Source: Candidatus Poribacteria bacterium (GTDB lineage Bacteria; Poribacteria; WGA-4E; WGA-3G). From it: a stretch of DNA of 64,000 nt. Position numbers and translations under genes: made by a program. A model generated the notes under the pieces. The model was given only the letters and a program-made list of their open reading frames with translations. It made no database searches and was not told the origin of the DNA. Position 1 is the first letter of the stretch; the number at the start of each line of letters is the position of its first letter. Location of the stretch: positions 62,001-126,000 of the forward strand of contig JAAXGN010000017.1 of NCBI GenBank assembly GCA_012267415.1. The letters are read 5' to 3'. This document shows positions 37,417 through 46,800 of this stretch, piece by piece.

Positions 37417-37620
37417 AAGGTGTTAGAAATATACTTTTTGAGTGTATTACACCTGGGCACGCTTCCCCTTTCGGGGCGCGCTGATAGTGCTAACTTCTAC
37501 AAAAGCACGATCAGCGCGTAGCACTGCCATAGAACAAGTATGACAGGGCTGGTTTGCATGTTAGCACAGACAAGGGTCTGTAGCAATCATAAACATGGAA
37601 ACCAGCGAGCCCAAAGGACA
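37417..37620 (+). ncRNA. Candidate structured RNA or leader upstream of Cys-rich cassette 1
   Basis: Three strong helices follow the promoter. P1 pairs 37418-37423 (AGGTGT) with 37449-37454 (ACACCT), extended by 37428-37434 with 37442-37448. P2 pairs 37477-37491 with 37504-37518 (14 pairs, one mismatch). P3 is the hairpin ACAGAC-AAGG-GTCTGT at 37566-37581, enclosed by GGGCT/AGCCC and GGTTT/AAACC pairing (37546-37555 with 37599-37612). No reading frame of note covers it. It does not resemble tmRNA, RNase P, SRP or 6S RNA as I know them. It could be an independent small RNA or the 5' leader of the gene at 37715. The second cassette copy lacks it. Confidence 0.4.
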
Positions 37621-37714
37621 GTCGTTGACATCGCTTTTCTTATCTCCTGCCAACCTCTCCTTTGTGGTCTGTCTAAACATTTAAACTGCTTCATGATATA
37701 ATAGGAGGCAAAAG

Positions 37715-38173
37715 ATGAGACGAGACTACAAGTCAAAACACCGTCAATATATCCGATATTTTATTTTTGGTTTCATCCTTGCTGCAGTGGCGTTTGGCAG
37801 TATCGGGATAAAATTAGCGCGTCCCGACGCTCCCAAACCTGTGCAGTGTGAACCTTTTAATACTGGTATTTGTGAACCCTCTCGAACGGAAAATTGTCAA
37901 CCGTTCTATCATCCAATTAGACCAGAATGCAATCCTGACAGGATGTCCAATGATTACATACGAGAATGCTGGAATGGAGGTCCTCCTTGTCCGTTGGACG
38001 CAGAGACAGAGACATCCGGTTGTGAACGATCAAACATCAATCCAACATGTAATCCTGACAGGATCTCCAAAGATTATATGCGGGAGACATGGAAAGGTGG
38101 ACCACCTTGTCCGCTGGACGCAGCAAATAGCCGAGATGACAACACGATAAGGAGTAAAATTCATGAGGAATAA
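37715..38173 (+). CDS. Cassette 1 protein A: small anchored Cys-rich protein
   Basis: A 152-residue protein with a basic N terminus, one membrane helix (about residues 13-35, IRYFIFGFILAAVAFGSIGI) and an exported Cys-rich domain. The domain holds Cys pairs and two copies of a unit CNPDRxSxDYxRExWxGGPPCPLDA near 72-97 and 112-137. I do not recognise the family. An AGGAGG precedes the ATG. The stop overlaps the start of the next gene by 11 nt, which indicates coupling. An almost identical copy lies at 40667-41125. Conserved Cys spacing suggests disulfide bonding or metal binding in the periplasm. Confidence 0.75.
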   Translation: MRRDYKSKHRQYIRYFIFGFILAAVAFGSIGIKLARPDAPKPVQCEPFNTGICEPSRTENCQPFYHPIRPECNPDRMSNDYIRECWNGGPPCPLDAETETSGCERSNINPTCNPDRISKDYMRETWKGGPPCPLDAANSRDDNTIRSKIHEE

Positions 38174-38861
38174 ATTGTACTGGGGACTCGGTATCCTCAT
38201 TGTCTTATTGATAGGTGCTTTTGTGTTCATGATGGTCAATACCCAATCAGAAATACGGCAGCTTGCAGCCGAATTGAAGGAAGCACAAGAGTTAAAGGAT
38301 AGCATCCATCACAGTAAGCCTGAGAATAGACCACCACCCCCTGGTAAATCTTTTGAAGGTGGTGGACATTGGCACGGGGACGAATGGCACGATGCGCCAC
38401 ACGAACCATCAATCGCGAATGGGACAAACACGGAACACCCTACGCAAGCAACTCATCCCGTTTCAACATATAAAGGTCCCTTAACCTATCACAAGGAACT
38501 GCTTGAAATAGACCCCGCAAGAGCACTTCGGGAGCTCAGTAAAGAGATGAACCATTGGAGTGCGGAATATATCCCTGAAATTCCACCAGATGATGAAATA
38601 GCTACTGAATACGCGAGGGTAGAGTATCTGAAGGCATATATTCGTGCAACTGGCGTGGTGCCTGAAGGGGTTAATCCGCAGAAGTTAGATGAAAAATTTG
38701 AAGAGCTTCATAGAAAACATAATGATTTATGGTATAGCAAAGACGGAATAATTAACTGGCAGGATCCTAATAATCCAGCAAGTCGATTTACGAAATTAAC
38801 ATGGATTGGATTGGAGCCGCCTTTAAGGTGGGACGAAGATGGAGACCCTTTGTGGTGGTAA
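38163..38861 (+). CDS. Cassette 1 protein B: single-helix anchored protein
   Basis: A 232-residue protein. The N terminus MRNKLYWGLGILIVLLIGAF forms a membrane helix, then a short coiled-coil segment (SEIRQLAAELKEAQELK), a Pro/His-rich linker and a C-terminal domain starting at GPLTYHKELLEIDPARAL near 110. The first 36 residues are identical to protein B of cassette 2 while the linker and much of the rest differ. It has no recognisable catalytic motif. It overlaps gene A by 11 nt and is followed 15 nt later by gene C with its own AAGGAGG. Probably part of an envelope complex with A and C. Confidence 0.7.
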   Translation: MRNKLYWGLGILIVLLIGAFVFMMVNTQSEIRQLAAELKEAQELKDSIHHSKPENRPPPPGKSFEGGGHWHGDEWHDAPHEPSIANGTNTEHPTQATHPVSTYKGPLTYHKELLEIDPARALRELSKEMNHWSAEYIPEIPPDDEIATEYARVEYLKAYIRATGVVPEGVNPQKLDEKFEELHRKHNDLWYSKDGIINWQDPNNPASRFTKLTWIGLEPPLRWDEDGDPLWW

Positions 38862-38876
38862 AAGGAGGTATTTTTT

Positions 38877-40511
38877 ATGTTTAAAACAGTATTTCGAACT
38901 ACATTAGCTGCGGTTGTGTTGACCTTTTTCGCGTACTATCCGTTATTGTATGCAAGTGACTCAGGTAGTACGGATCACGGTCCTCATGACAAATTGAACC
39001 ACGCTTTAAGATTAGAATTAAACACGAAGAGAAAAGCCAGTGAAGAGTTTAACACGCTTCAAACAGTGAATCGTATTGTAGGCGATATGGCTTTGGGATA
39101 TTCAGCCAAATTGGATGCGATAGAGAAAGGTAAGTCGGTGACAATCGCTGCGGCTATTGGTGCTATCGGTTCTGCTGTTGTTACTGGTGGTGTAACGATT
39201 CCTACCGTGTCAGGTTTAATTGGTGCTGCGAAAGTACTAAGTCTGTCTTGGGATAGATCTGATAATTTTTTGCATCGTTATGACGAGGCATTGAAGATGA
39301 AAATAGCACAAGTTGCCAAGACAAAAGAAGCGATTAAGGCGTATGACAATGCATATAACAAGTATGTAAGGGAGCGTTCTAATCATTTAAACTCGGTTAC
39401 AACGCATAATGCAATACACCATAGTCCTATTCTCAAACAATGGAACTGCAATCCTGACTATAGTTTACCGGACTTTAGGTGTGGCGGTGATTGTCGTCAG
39501 ACTTTCAACTCACCTCTTGGCGAACATGGTGAAGTGTGTGGTGCGAAAAAAAAGGACGACAGCTCAGTACCTGCAGGATGTTTTGATGTTTGGTATTCGT
39601 GTGTAGAAAAGGATGTGAAAGAGCATCAACCAGTGAAGTGTACCTTATCCGTTAAGCTGTATACTAAACTTCCGAACGCAAACAAAGTATATAAAAACTC
39701 AGTCACTTGTGGTGAGAAGTTTCGTAGGTGCATTGATTTCGTTGATAGGGGTTACCATGAACGGGTCTATGATACCTATCTTGACGGGCAAGGGAATGAA
39801 CGGCTTGTTGAGAGATGGGGTGGGTATGTAATTGACTATAATAAATGGACAAGACACAAACACGATCCGAATCATTCGAGTGTTAATCCCGATGGTACAT
39901 CGGATGAAGGAGACGACGAAGATGGGGATGATAGTGCGGATGCTGGTGATGACAGTAGTAGTGCTATGCATGCGTGTGGTATTCATGCGACAACTGTATC
40001 AGGTAGCCATTCTCGGATAACACCTCCTTGTGGGGATTCAGCTCATGCGGGGTATGCGTGTCAAATCAGTTCGGATCACAACACCGCGATGTCAGGATGG
40101 AGTGGCACTTTTTATGAATGTCAACCACATACCGACTATGCGTGTGGTCATACAGACCCGACTGCGAATGCAGCGTATCATGCTCCGAAAACATGCACAC
40201 AAACCAATGCGCAGGGCGATAGTTGCGAGGCGACAGGTCTTTATGAATGTCAGTCTCATACCTGCGTGTATTCGTGTGGTCGTTCAGGGTGTACACAGAC
40301 AGTGAGTTCGTCAACGCAACATAGTGCTACATGTGGAAGCGGACATTCGTACTGGACATGCAATCCTTCTGATGTCAGCCTCCATATCACGCGAACATGT
40401 CGATACAGTGAATGTGGTAAGTCGTGGGAAAGGTGTTCGACAGTAGGGGGGACACCACTTTGTGATTATCCTTGGCGAAAAGAACGTGGTTTGCCCTGTT
40501 GGAAAAAATAA
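38877..40511 (+). CDS. Cassette 1 protein C: secreted Cys/His-rich repeat protein
   Basis: A 544-residue protein with a signal peptide (about residues 1-26, ending LLYAS). A helical region at 35-165 contains a Gly/Ala-rich hydrophobic stretch (87-122) like a membrane-inserting hairpin between two coiled coils. An Asp/Ser-rich linker near 340-365 precedes a C-terminal array of Cys/His knuckles: SGWSGTFYECQPHT, ACGHTD, CQSHTCVYSCGRSGC, SGHSYWTC, CGKSWERC and GLPCWKK at the end. The spacing looks like metal-binding or disulfide modules. I do not recognise the family. The C-terminal 140 residues are strongly conserved with cassette 2, the middle is not. Confidence 0.72.
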   Translation: MFKTVFRTTLAAVVLTFFAYYPLLYASDSGSTDHGPHDKLNHALRLELNTKRKASEEFNTLQTVNRIVGDMALGYSAKLDAIEKGKSVTIAAAIGAIGSAVVTGGVTIPTVSGLIGAAKVLSLSWDRSDNFLHRYDEALKMKIAQVAKTKEAIKAYDNAYNKYVRERSNHLNSVTTHNAIHHSPILKQWNCNPDYSLPDFRCGGDCRQTFNSPLGEHGEVCGAKKKDDSSVPAGCFDVWYSCVEKDVKEHQPVKCTLSVKLYTKLPNANKVYKNSVTCGEKFRRCIDFVDRGYHERVYDTYLDGQGNERLVERWGGYVIDYNKWTRHKHDPNHSSVNPDGTSDEGDDEDGDDSADAGDDSSSAMHACGIHATTVSGSHSRITPPCGDSAHAGYACQISSDHNTAMSGWSGTFYECQPHTDYACGHTDPTANAAYHAPKTCTQTNAQGDSCEATGLYECQSHTCVYSCGRSGCTQTVSSSTQHSATCGSGHSYWTCNPSDVSLHITRTCRYSECGKSWERCSTVGGTPLCDYPWRKERGLPCWKK

Positions 40512-40535
40512 CATGCTTAACCACTCACATTTTAC

Positions 40536-40574
40536 AGGCAGGTATCCGAGAGGGTATCTGCCTTTTTCTTTTTT
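40536..40574 (+). terminator. Rho-independent terminator of cassette 1
   Basis: A 12-bp stem (AGGCAG + GTATCC pairing with GGGTAT + CTGCCT, two G-U pairs), GAGA loop, then TTTTTCTTTTTT. It sits 25 nt after the gene C stop, and an almost identical structure ends cassette 2. Confidence 0.88.
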
Positions 40575-40666
40575 AATCTAAACACAGAACTCTATCGCGC
40601 AGAATGAAAACTGTCAAAACTATAATAGAAGATTAACCTGCTTCATGATATAATAGGAGGCAAAAG

Positions 40667-41125
40667 ATGAGACGAGACTACAAGTCAAAACACCGTCAAT
40701 ATATCCGATATTTTATTTTTGGTTTCATCCTTGCTGCAGTGGCGTTTGGCAGTATCGGGATAAAATTAGCGCGTCCCGACGCTCCCAAACCTGTGCAGTG
40801 TGAACCTTTTAATACTGGTATTTGTGAACCCTCTCGAATAGAAAATTGTCAACCGTTCTATCAACCAATTAGACCTGAATGCAATCCTGACAGGATGTCC
40901 ACAGATTATGTCCGGGAGTGCTGGAAAGGAGGTCCACCTTGCCCGCTCGACACAGCGGTAGAGACATCCGAATGTGAACGATCAAACATCAATCCAGAAT
41001 GCAACCCTGACAGGTTGCCAAAAGATTATATGCGGGAGACTTGGAAAGGTGGACCACCTTGTCCGCTGGACGCAGCAAATAGCAAGGATAACGACACGAT
41101 AAGGAGTAAAACTCATGAGGAATAA
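40667..41125 (+). CDS. Cassette 2 protein A: small anchored Cys-rich protein
   Basis: A 152-residue near-duplicate of the protein at 37715-38173. The first 60 residues are the same and the Cys pattern is fully kept (two CNPDR...GGPPCPLD units). Identity at DNA level extends upstream through CTTCATGATATAATAGGAGG, which includes the RBS and a TATAAT. Substitutions are concentrated in the second half (for example NDYIREC to TDYVREC). The 11-nt overlap with gene B is also conserved. Function unknown, as for copy 1. The conservation indicates recent duplication or ongoing gene conversion. Confidence 0.75.
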   Translation: MRRDYKSKHRQYIRYFIFGFILAAVAFGSIGIKLARPDAPKPVQCEPFNTGICEPSRIENCQPFYQPIRPECNPDRMSTDYVRECWKGGPPCPLDTAVETSECERSNINPECNPDRLPKDYMRETWKGGPPCPLDAANSKDNDTIRSKTHEE

Positions 41126-41780
41126 ATTATACTGGGGACTCGGTATCCTCATTGTCTTATTGATAGGTGCTTTTGTGTTCATGATGGTCAATACCCAATC
41201 AGAAATACGGCAGCTTGCAGCCGATTTGGCAAAAGCACAGAAAAAGTTAGAAGCACATAACAAAGCAGCAAATTCACCCAATGTGGTAGATATTTCTGAT
41301 GTCAAACCTCCTCCTGCTGAACCTGGATTCAAATGGGTTCGACATGGTGACCACTGGGATAAAATACCGGTAGAACAACGTGAAACGACAGTGGAACCTG
41401 TGAAACCGATGTATACAGGTCCCTTAACTTACCACGAGGAGCTGCTGGAAACGCATCCAGTAGAAGCACTCCGCTTGCAGCAGGAAGAACGCGGGCATTG
41501 GAGTGCCAAATGGGTACCCCCATTTCCACCGGATAACCAAGAAGCAGCAGTAATAGCGAAGAGTTATTATCTACTTAATTACTATAGAAATACCGGGGAG
41601 ACAGATACTGCAGTATATGAAGAGTTAAAGCATAAGATATTAGAACTTTTGGCTGCAATTGATGAGCATCCACTTGGTGCATACAAAGGTGATTTACTAA
41701 AATTGACTTGGTCTGTTATTCCTGAAGGAACTATAGGAGCAGGATATGGACCTTCTAACTATTCCTTGCCTAGAAAATAA
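41115..41780 (+). CDS. Cassette 2 protein B: single-helix anchored protein
   Basis: A 221-residue counterpart of 38163-38861. Residues 1-36 (membrane helix plus SEIRQLAA) are identical to copy 1. The linker (DVKPPPAEPGFKWVRHGDHW) is unrelated. The C-terminal domain keeps the GPLTYHEELLETHPVEAL motif and a W-S-A-K/E-Y/W-x-P segment but is otherwise divergent. The pattern is a conserved anchor with a variable outer part. Function unknown. It ends right before the RBS of gene C. Confidence 0.7.
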   Translation: MRNKLYWGLGILIVLLIGAFVFMMVNTQSEIRQLAADLAKAQKKLEAHNKAANSPNVVDISDVKPPPAEPGFKWVRHGDHWDKIPVEQRETTVEPVKPMYTGPLTYHEELLETHPVEALRLQQEERGHWSAKWVPPFPPDNQEAAVIAKSYYLLNYYRNTGETDTAVYEELKHKILELLAAIDEHPLGAYKGDLLKLTWSVIPEGTIGAGYGPSNYSLPRK

Positions 41781-41795
41781 ATGGAGGATTCTATT

Positions 41796-43571
41796 ATGTT
41801 AAATAAACTATTAAAAACAACCCTTATTTGTCTGATGTTCCTTTTTCTCTCTCTGAATTCATCTGATGCGGATGTTCCAGATACCGTAACAAATGTACTG
41901 TCAGGCCTTACTACCGCGAAGTATTACATGGATATGGCTGATAAGAATTACGACGATGTCCGTTTTGTAATGCAAAAGCTCATAAATGATTGGTCAATAA
42001 ATCAGGACAAAGTTAGAAAAGGGAGAACAGTTCAACTCCTTTCAGGTGGTGCAACCCTTGTCAGTGCTTGTGTAGCTGTAGCTTCTGGGGGTTCACTTGC
42101 ACCTGCAGCCTATGGTGTATATGTCACAAGTTATTATGGTAATAGTACAACAAGAACTGCTATCGCAAGTGCAGCATATCTAACTACTATGGAGGTAGTA
42201 ATGAACGATCTGAGTCTTGCTCTATGGGATGTTAGTACTGCATACAGTGGTGGATTTTTTCCAGAATACCAGAATGGTGTAGTTATTGACTATGTGCCAA
42301 TAAAAGGATATGCAGCCTGGTATGATGAATATTTACATGCCTGGGCAGGTCATGAGTTAGTCCGATTTGAGCAAGACTCAGATGGCAATTATATCCGCAG
42401 TGCCGTGTATGATTCTGCACAAAAGATTGAAGAGCATTACTCTCTTACTGGATGGTATCACAAAACAGTCACCAGGCCTTCCCCTTCAGACATGAACCAT
42501 AATATTGGCAAGGAATTACTCTACAAACATTATAATTCCCCGGATGATGTCCATAATCCCAATTCGTATTACTGGACTACAGTTGGTTTTCCTTATGCAT
42601 TTGAGTGTGAGGGCCCCTGCACATACATGTTTGAATCTCCCCATGAAGCATTGAAGTCTCATATCTTGGTCTGCGGGAATGACCACCACGCAGTTGCGTT
42701 CGAAATTGATGGGTGCGGAAGAGAATATTATAAATGTCCTGGACATGATGTCCCAGTTTTTCATAATATCTTCCGTTGCACAAAGCATGATAAGAAATTC
42801 AAAGATGGAGATAGAGTAAATGTCTATTGTGGTAAGCAATTTAGACCCTGCACAAATTACAAAATTATTAACGGAGAGGATTCCTCAGTTGTCTCACCGA
42901 GTGGTCATTGTACTAAATTTTTTGGGGCTGGGAATCCTGGTGTGCACGACCATTCATCTTCTGATGAACCAAGTTCCTGGGAAACTGCTTATACAGACGA
43001 GAGCAACCTTGTCACAGACGGTGAGAATGCCCCTACCCTCCCATCATCGGAAAACCCAGGGGCTACACCCACTGATGTCGCCTATACTTGTGGTATCCAT
43101 AGCGGACCCGCAGAGAGTGAGTCGTCAGATCATAAGACAACAATTTCAGGTTGGAGTGGTTCATTTTATGAATGTCAACCGCATACCAATTTTGCGTGTG
43201 GTCATACAGATCTGATTGCAAATGCTACATATCATGCTCTCCAGGCGAGTTGCTCATTAACAAATGCAAATGGGGATAGTTGCGCGTTAACAAACTCTTA
43301 TGCGTGTCAGTCGCATACCTGTGTGTATTCGTGTGGTCGTTCAGGGTGTTCAGAGACGGTGAGTTCGTCAACGGAACATAGCGCTACCTGTGCAAGCGGA
43401 CATTCGTACTGGACGTGTAAACCTTCTGATGTCAGCCTGCATAGGACGCGAACGTGTCGATTAAGTACTTGTGGTAAGTCGTGGGAAAGGTGTTCAACAC
43501 CAGGCGGAACACCTCTTTGTGATGATCCAGGGCGAAGAAGTCGTGGATTGCCGTGTTGGAAGAAGGAATAA
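41796..43571 (+). CDS. Cassette 2 protein C: secreted Cys/His-rich repeat protein
   Basis: A 591-residue counterpart of 38877-40511. I start it at ATG 41796, 8 nt after GGAGG, rather than at the in-frame ATG at 41781. The signal peptide ends near SSDA. A Gly/Ala-rich hydrophobic segment lies at about 79-110, in the position of the one in copy 1 but with a different sequence. The middle (150-380) carries its own Cys pairs and is not alignable by eye to copy 1 except CGK.FR.C-type motifs. From SGWSGSFYECQPHT near 450 to GLPCWKKE the two copies are again very similar. Family not recognised; probably surface-exposed. Confidence 0.72.
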   Translation: MLNKLLKTTLICLMFLFLSLNSSDADVPDTVTNVLSGLTTAKYYMDMADKNYDDVRFVMQKLINDWSINQDKVRKGRTVQLLSGGATLVSACVAVASGGSLAPAAYGVYVTSYYGNSTTRTAIASAAYLTTMEVVMNDLSLALWDVSTAYSGGFFPEYQNGVVIDYVPIKGYAAWYDEYLHAWAGHELVRFEQDSDGNYIRSAVYDSAQKIEEHYSLTGWYHKTVTRPSPSDMNHNIGKELLYKHYNSPDDVHNPNSYYWTTVGFPYAFECEGPCTYMFESPHEALKSHILVCGNDHHAVAFEIDGCGREYYKCPGHDVPVFHNIFRCTKHDKKFKDGDRVNVYCGKQFRPCTNYKIINGEDSSVVSPSGHCTKFFGAGNPGVHDHSSSDEPSSWETAYTDESNLVTDGENAPTLPSSENPGATPTDVAYTCGIHSGPAESESSDHKTTISGWSGSFYECQPHTNFACGHTDLIANATYHALQASCSLTNANGDSCALTNSYACQSHTCVYSCGRSGCSETVSSSTEHSATCASGHSYWTCKPSDVSLHRTRTCRLSTCGKSWERCSTPGGTPLCDDPGRRSRGLPCWKKE

Positions 43572-43595
43572 CAGGTTTAATCACTCACATTTTAC

Positions 43596-43628
43596 AGGCA
43601 GATATCCGAGAGGGTATCTGCCTTTTTT
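43596..43628 (+). terminator. Rho-independent terminator of cassette 2
   Basis: AGGCAGATATCC-GAGA-GGGTATCTGCCT stem-loop followed by TTTTTT, 24 nt after the gene C stop; the counterpart of the one at 40536. Confidence 0.88.
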
Positions 43629-43713
43629 ATTTCCTACCCTATTTTATTTTTTCCTAAACTCTCTCATATTCCTCTTTTGACACAATTTCGTATGTAACGT
43701 GAGTTTGATAAAT

Positions 43714-43770
43714 GTAGCGCAAACTTTCCAGTTTGCGAAGGTGTGCCACAAACTGGAAAGTTTGTGCTAC
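43714..43770. repeat. Inverted GTAGC.CAAACTTTCCAGTTTG repeats
   Basis: GTAGCGCAAACTTTCCAGTTTG is followed by CAAACTGGAAAGTTTGTGCTAC, forming a 57-bp imperfect palindrome. Same repeat family as 37123-37184. The rest of the 292-bp gap shows nothing else. Confidence 0.75.
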
Positions 43771-43863
43771 AATTCACGCTTCTCCGATAGGAAAATGTCG
43801 TGAGTGAACGCATCCGAAATGATTAATCAAACTGACGTTATGTATGAAAATGCATCTATCCTA

Positions 43864-46800
43864 TCACTTGATGACTGAGATTTTACCAATCAGGTTTTCT
43901 TTATCCGATTCTAATACATAAATGTATATACCACTACTCACACCATTCAACGACCAGACCTTTCTACATCGCCCTCCAATATGTTGATCATCCTCTGGGT
44001 TCAGAGACGCAATAAGCCCCCCAGAGACATTATAGATCTTGACTTTACTTCTATCTGGAAGTCTATCAAACACAACCTGATTGCCTCGTGCAGGATTGGG
44101 ATAAACTTTTATATTCGAGTCGGTTTCTGCTGAATACACCACCAAGATCGTTCTTTTCTCTTCTGACAATTCCACGCCGTTTAGGTCAGAAAGCTGGAAC
44201 GTCTCAAGCCGATAAGTATAATCTGGACTGAATACATTCTCAGAAAAGGTTAACACAACTCTCTTAAGTGATCTATCCAAGATTGCTGACTGAGGTGTAA
44301 AACTTTCATAAGAACGGTTATCATTCTCTGGTACGTATCTATGTAAACTATAACGTGAGGTGTATCCTGCAGATTTATCCATAGGTACGTTAAACTCAAC
44401 TAAGAGTTGCTGTGGTGCTGAATACTGTGCTGATACCATTTCAGGTTGATGGGTCTGTGTTACAGGTACTGTAGTAGTTGTTTGTGTGCTATTGATGGAT
44501 GTATTTTGGTCAAATGCGGTTAGAACTTTGTTTGCATTAAATAACAGTTCGTTGTTCCCATCTGAATCTATATCAGCGACAATTGGATTGAAAGTGCTTG
44601 TTGCATTTTGATGCCAAATAGGTATGTAGGAGAAACCATCATACTGAATCAGATAGAAATTCGGTGGTACAACGATACACAATTCATTCAATCCATCACT
44701 GTTAGTATCAGCAATACGGATACCACTTTCACCGTCTTGCAGTTCACGAATCCGTTGATGTAATACTCTCTTGTATGCGTCATTTCCGCTGGATGTGTAA
44801 GCGGCAAACAACCAGTGTTGGCGTGGGAGATCAATTCCGACAGTCCAAGCTTTTGCACCAATTGCGAATTCGGATATACCGTCACCGTCCATATCTCCTG
44901 CAGCAAAGAGCAGGGGTAAACTATCTATCATGACATCAGACCAAGTATGTCTATAGCGATTGTCGCCTCTGTTTTCATAGATAAAGACATGCCCATCACT
45001 GTCTCCAGCGACTATCTCATAGTGTCCGTCACCATCATAGTCTCCAGTTGCAAATTTCGTTCCGATAGAATTCATGCCTTGTGTTGGATTCTCCAGCTTT
45101 GTAATTTCCATAAAGGTGTTATCAGCAACCGATTCGTAGACCGATATTGCGTTTGTTGAATTGTGTCGTGAATAGATCTCAGGTAATCCATCAGAGTCAA
45201 GATCAGAGATGGTGCCACCCCAGTTTTCCTCCGACTCCCAGATTCTTTCGGTGGGATATTCTCCAGTAGTAGGTTGCTCAAGCAAGAAAGTAATTGTTTT
45301 TGATCCTGTCGAGGAACTGCACAATATCTCATACAAGTTATCTCCATCGGTATCGGCAATGTCCCATATTCTTGAGATGTTTTGATTGATTGAGGCAACG
45401 TTGACGATATCGCCATTTTCTGTGAGCTCAAGTACCTGCGATGATGACATAAGCGGACCTTCAGCTACAACACCGATAAGTTCTCTTCTCCCATTGTTGT
45501 TTAAATCTAAATTCGTTGCGATTGCGTGATAACCTTGTCTTGCTACTGCTGCGAGTTGTAAATAAATTCGGCTTATCTGATCTTCACGCACTGTGATCGG
45601 GTACAGTCCATTCTCCCTGTTATCAATATGGGTTATACCGGATAGATTATGCAACTTGAGTTGGTATAGATATTCTCCTGTAGGTAATCCTGTTTCTGAT
45701 AGATAGACAATATGCTGAAGATTGACAGAGTCAGATCGCGCAATTCTAATCGGTTTATCTATATCTTTTTCACTGAATATCTCAACTATTCCAGTTGTTA
45801 AAACATCTGTATGCCAGATGATTGTCGTATCGTACCTGTCTCGTGATAACCAGACACTTGATTCATGTTTGGATACCACAGGATGAGTATGTCTGAGTTC
45901 AACGACGACCTTGTCTCTAATTGTATGATCGTTTTCATCTTTAACGTTAAGACGGATCGTATAAATACCCTCATCCAAGTCTGAGGTGTTCCATTCCTGT
46001 AAGAGCGTATTATGCTTGACTTCAGTTTCTACTATGCCTATAGGGTACCAGAGGTCAGGTGTCTCAGAGATACCGTATTCAAGCCAAAAATGAGAGAAAC
46101 CATGTCCAGCTGCTGTACCATATACCTCAACTCTTCCTTGATTCACCCCTTCACTACTATGTGAAAAACGTGTTTCAGTGATATGTGCTGTTAGATTAAT
46201 CTGTTCAGTCAATACTGCGTAAGCGTCAACTAAACCAGCTCCGACGAGGTCAGTAATAGACAGCTGCCTTGCAGTTTGTACCAACCAATGTCTAATTTCT
46301 GTATTACTACACGATGGATTTGCAGAGATCATCAGTGCCGCTACACCTGATACGTGTGCTGTTGCCATAGAAGTGCCAGAACGAAGCGCGTATCCTAATC
46401 CAGATGGTGCAATATCCGTGCTTAGAATATCCTCACCAGGTGCAGCGATGTCAATTGATGCCCCAAAGTTTGTATTCCCTAAGTGTAGATTGTTATCCAG
46501 CGATGCGACCGAGATAACACTGTTCAATGCTGCCGGGAAATATGCCCCTGGTTGCACTGCGTTACCTGCTGCAGCGACTATGATACATCCTTTGCTATAA
46601 GCATATTGAACAGCATCCTGAATAATAAAAGCATTGACTGTGTCACCAAGACTAAGATTGATAACATCCGCGCCATTATCAGCTGCATATACTATGGCAG
46701 CGGCGACATCATCGTTCTGTAAGAATCGCCCTCCACCAGCAAGCCTTATTCCTGCTCTGAGTGGCATAAGTTGACAGTGCCACGCAATACCTGCAATTCC

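Noticed and set aside
40600..40666. TATAAT directly before the RBS of cassette 2 (also in cassette 1) as a promoter
   Set aside because: It would place the transcription start at or after the RBS, and no -35 box is suitably spaced; conservation is explained by the duplication.
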